64,000 bases of DNA from Chromohalobacter beijerinckii (lineage in GTDB: Bacteria > Pseudomonadota > Gammaproteobacteria > Pseudomonadales > Halomonadaceae), in assembly GCF_023061185.1 (NCBI RefSeq), contig NZ_JAKGAK010000005.1, positions 124,001 through 188,000 of the forward strand, in the 5' to 3' direction. Position numbers and translations under genes: made by a program. Shown here piece by piece: positions 62,432-64,000 of this stretch. The first letter of the stretch is position 1, and every line of letters starts with the position of its first letter. A model generated the notes under the pieces. That model made no database searches. It worked only from the letters and a program-made list of their open reading frames with translations, and was not told the origin of the DNA.

Positions 62432-63085
62432 ATGAAACAGCAAGAGCTACCACTGCAAGACCGTCGAGACGCCGGCCGGCGCCTCGCCCAGCGATTACAA
62501 GGCCATGTTGACGCTTCGGCTCTCGTACTGGGTCTCCCCCGTGGCGGGGTGCCGGTTGCTGCCGAGATCGCGCATGCTCTAGGCGCCACACTCGATGTGA
62601 TGGTAGTCCGCAAGCTGGGGGTGCCCGGTCACGAGGAATTCGCCATGGGCGCCATCGCCAGCGGTGGCGTACAGGTACTCGACAAGCCCCTTATCCAGCG
62701 GCTGGGCGTCGACGCGCGGCGACTCGAATCGGTCATCGAGCATGAGCGCCACGAACTCGAGCGTCGCGAACACGCGTTTCGCGGCGACCGAGCTTACCCG
62801 TCGCTCACCGGCCGGCAAGTGATACTGGTCGACGATGGCATTGCCACCGGTGCAACCATGCGTGCGGCGATTCGTGCGGTGCGCCGCCTAGGCGCCGAGT
62901 ACTGCACTCTGGCAGTGCCGGTGGCAGCTCCCGAGAGCCTCGATTCACTGCGCCCCGAGGTCGATCACGTCGTATGTCTGGCAGCGCCGGAACACTTTGC
63001 CTCGGTGGGTCAGTGGTACCGGCACTTCGACCAGACCAGCGACGCCGAGGTGAGCGCCTGCTTGCGCAATGCGCGAGACGCTTGA
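62432..63085 (+). CDS. Phosphoribosyltransferase-family protein
   Basis: A 217-residue type I phosphoribosyltransferase fold. The PRPP loop is VILVDDGIATGATM (residues 130-143), LGLPRGGVPVAAEIA is the N-terminal pyrophosphate-contact region, and VVRKLGVPGHEEFAMGAI is typical of the COG1926 group. Members are often predicted enzymes of nucleotide salvage, but the substrate is unknown. The ATG at 62432 has GAGGCACGTC upstream. It follows cra by 75 bases on the same strand. A PhoD-like phosphatase gene follows 34 bases later. Confidence 0.85.
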   Translation: MKQQELPLQDRRDAGRRLAQRLQGHVDASALVLGLPRGGVPVAAEIAHALGATLDVMVVRKLGVPGHEEFAMGAIASGGVQVLDKPLIQRLGVDARRLESVIEHERHELERREHAFRGDRAYPSLTGRQVILVDDGIATGATMRAAIRAVRRLGAEYCTLAVPVAAPESLDSLRPEVDHVVCLAAPEHFASVGQWYRHFDQTSDAEVSACLRNARDA

Positions 63086-63119
63086 TGACGGCATGCAAGC
63101 CGCCCGTTATGCTGGTCCC

Positions 63120-64000
63120 ATGACGCCGTCTCACACTCCCCTGCCTGCAGTCCTGGCTGGACCGATCCTGCGCCGCGCACTGCCTGACCGCCTGGTGATC
63201 TGGCTGGTCGGGTCGCGTCCGCTCGACCTGACATTGACCTTGTACATCGATGACGCGGACACGCCGAGTCAACGCCTGGCGCTGGATCGCTCGTTGTGCC
63301 GGCGCGTGCGGGTGGGTACGCACGCCTGGCTGCACCTCATCGACGTGCCGCTCGCCACGCCGCTACCCTGCAACCGCTCGATCGGCTATGACCTGCTCGT
63401 GACCGACGACGCCGATGGCAAGACACAGGGTATCGCCGACTGGGCATCGCATCTGCTCCATGACGAGGCGATCCGTCCGAGTTTCGTGCTGCGCTCGCGT
63501 TTCGATTCGCTGCTGCATGGGTCGTGTCGTAAACCGCACCATCCTTCTGGGGACGGCCTGGCACGTGCCGATGCGCATGTCGAGGCGATGCGGGGCAGCC
63601 CTGAACGCATGCCAGCGGCGCTGGTGATGAGCGGCGATCAAATCTATGCCGATGATGTTGCCGGGCCAATGCTGGTCGCCATCCACGCGCTCATTCAGCG
63701 ACTGGGGCTATTCGGCGAGTGTGTGCAAGGCGCCGTGGTCGAGGATGCTGACAGCCTCTACATGCACCCCGATACGTATTATCGTCGGGAGCACTTGCTG
63801 CCCGCGTTCGAGGCCAACGAAAAACTGCGCGAGCGCTTCTTCGGCGGTGTCCGCAAGCCGGTATTCACCACCAGCAGTGCGCACAATCACTTGATCACGC
63901 TGGCCGAGGTCATAGCCATGTACCTGCTGACGTGGTCACCAACGCCCTGGACGCTGATCGAGGTGGCACGCCCCGCGCTCGACGATTCCCTGGCCGAAAC
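63120..64000 (+). CDS. PhoD-like (alkaline phosphatase D family) protein, truncated by window end
   Basis: The frame is open from 63120 to the window edge, giving 293 codons with no stop. ALVMSGDQIYADDVAGPML (residues about 168-185) has the metal-binding GDQIYAD motif of PhoD-like metallophosphatases. RPSFVLRSRFDSLLHGSCRKPHH, before it, resembles the family's S/HGSCRKP segment. No signal peptide, so this is one of the cytoplasmic-looking PhoD-like proteins whose substrate is unknown. The start could instead be the in-frame ATG at 63093; neither has a good ribosome site. The C-terminal catalytic part lies outside the window. Confidence 0.75.
   Translation, partial: MTPSHTPLPAVLAGPILRRALPDRLVIWLVGSRPLDLTLTLYIDDADTPSQRLALDRSLCRRVRVGTHAWLHLIDVPLATPLPCNRSIGYDLLVTDDADGKTQGIADWASHLLHDEAIRPSFVLRSRFDSLLHGSCRKPHHPSGDGLARADAHVEAMRGSPERMPAALVMSGDQIYADDVAGPMLVAIHALIQRLGLFGECVQGAVVEDADSLYMHPDTYYRREHLLPAFEANEKLRERFFGGVRKPVFTTSSAHNHLITLAEVIAMYLLTWSPTPWTLIEVARPALDDSLAE

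Overview
The window looks like chromosome of a moderately halophilic gammaproteobacterium of the Halomonadaceae, with Chromohalobacter or Halomonas the best guess. The evidence is the GC-rich coding, strongly acidic extracellular and linker sequences, osmoprotection genes (trehalose synthesis, a BetT-type BCCT carrier) and a gammaproteobacterial gene order (surE-pcm-nlpD-rpoS, ftsB-ispD-ispF-truD, ybbA/ybbP/tesA). The genus is inference; no rRNA or tRNA gene was seen.

Region by region. 1-3.6 kb is accessory: an AbiEi/AbiEii pair whose toxin lacks its catalytic core, an orphan gene, and an acyltransferase of lower GC. 3.7-20.3 kb is a cell-surface locus. It starts with an acidic, signal-peptide-less protein that looks like a type I secretion substrate. 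Next come an acyltransferase and an O-antigen-type ABC exporter (Wzm/Wzt) with a coiled-coil methyltransferase, two glycosyltransferases and a priming sugar transferase. It ends with a complete type I secretion system (ABC, HlyD, TolC). 20.5-23.9 kb holds glyA and a REP/RAYT island: a tyrosine transposase flanked on both sides by palindromic repeats. Three further 93-bp repeat units of the same families lie at 29 kb.

24-35.5 kb is mostly housekeeping: ybbP-ybbA, tesA, a ZntB-like transporter, a SelW-like protein, an MFS carrier, a short LOV photoreceptor, ettA, lpxL and alr. 35.6-44.5 kb has a second TolC-like gene, then rpoS-nlpD-DUF368-pcm-surE-truD-ispF-ispD-ftsB, tightly packed on the minus strand. 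44.7-48.7 kb has a NIF3-like protein, two NUDIX hydrolases, a 2-oxoglutarate oxygenase and an acyl-CoA dehydrogenase. 48.9-55.3 kb is an osmoadaptation block: otsB-GH15-otsA, then betT behind a promoter with a BetI-like operator. 55.4-62.4 kb is the fructose PTS (fruBKA) with a divergent cra/fruR and Cra-like operators between them. The window ends with a phosphoribosyltransferase and a PhoD-like phosphatase cut by the window edge.

Most notable: (i) a type I exporter and its probable substrate bracketing an ABC-type polysaccharide locus, a layout that recalls S-layer systems; (ii) the REP/RAYT island; (iii) the short LOV protein; (iv) a GH15 glycosidase translationally coupled between otsB and otsA; (v) a 20-bp perfect palindrome on the predicted glyA promoter. 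All functions are read from sequence motifs; no database search was possible.
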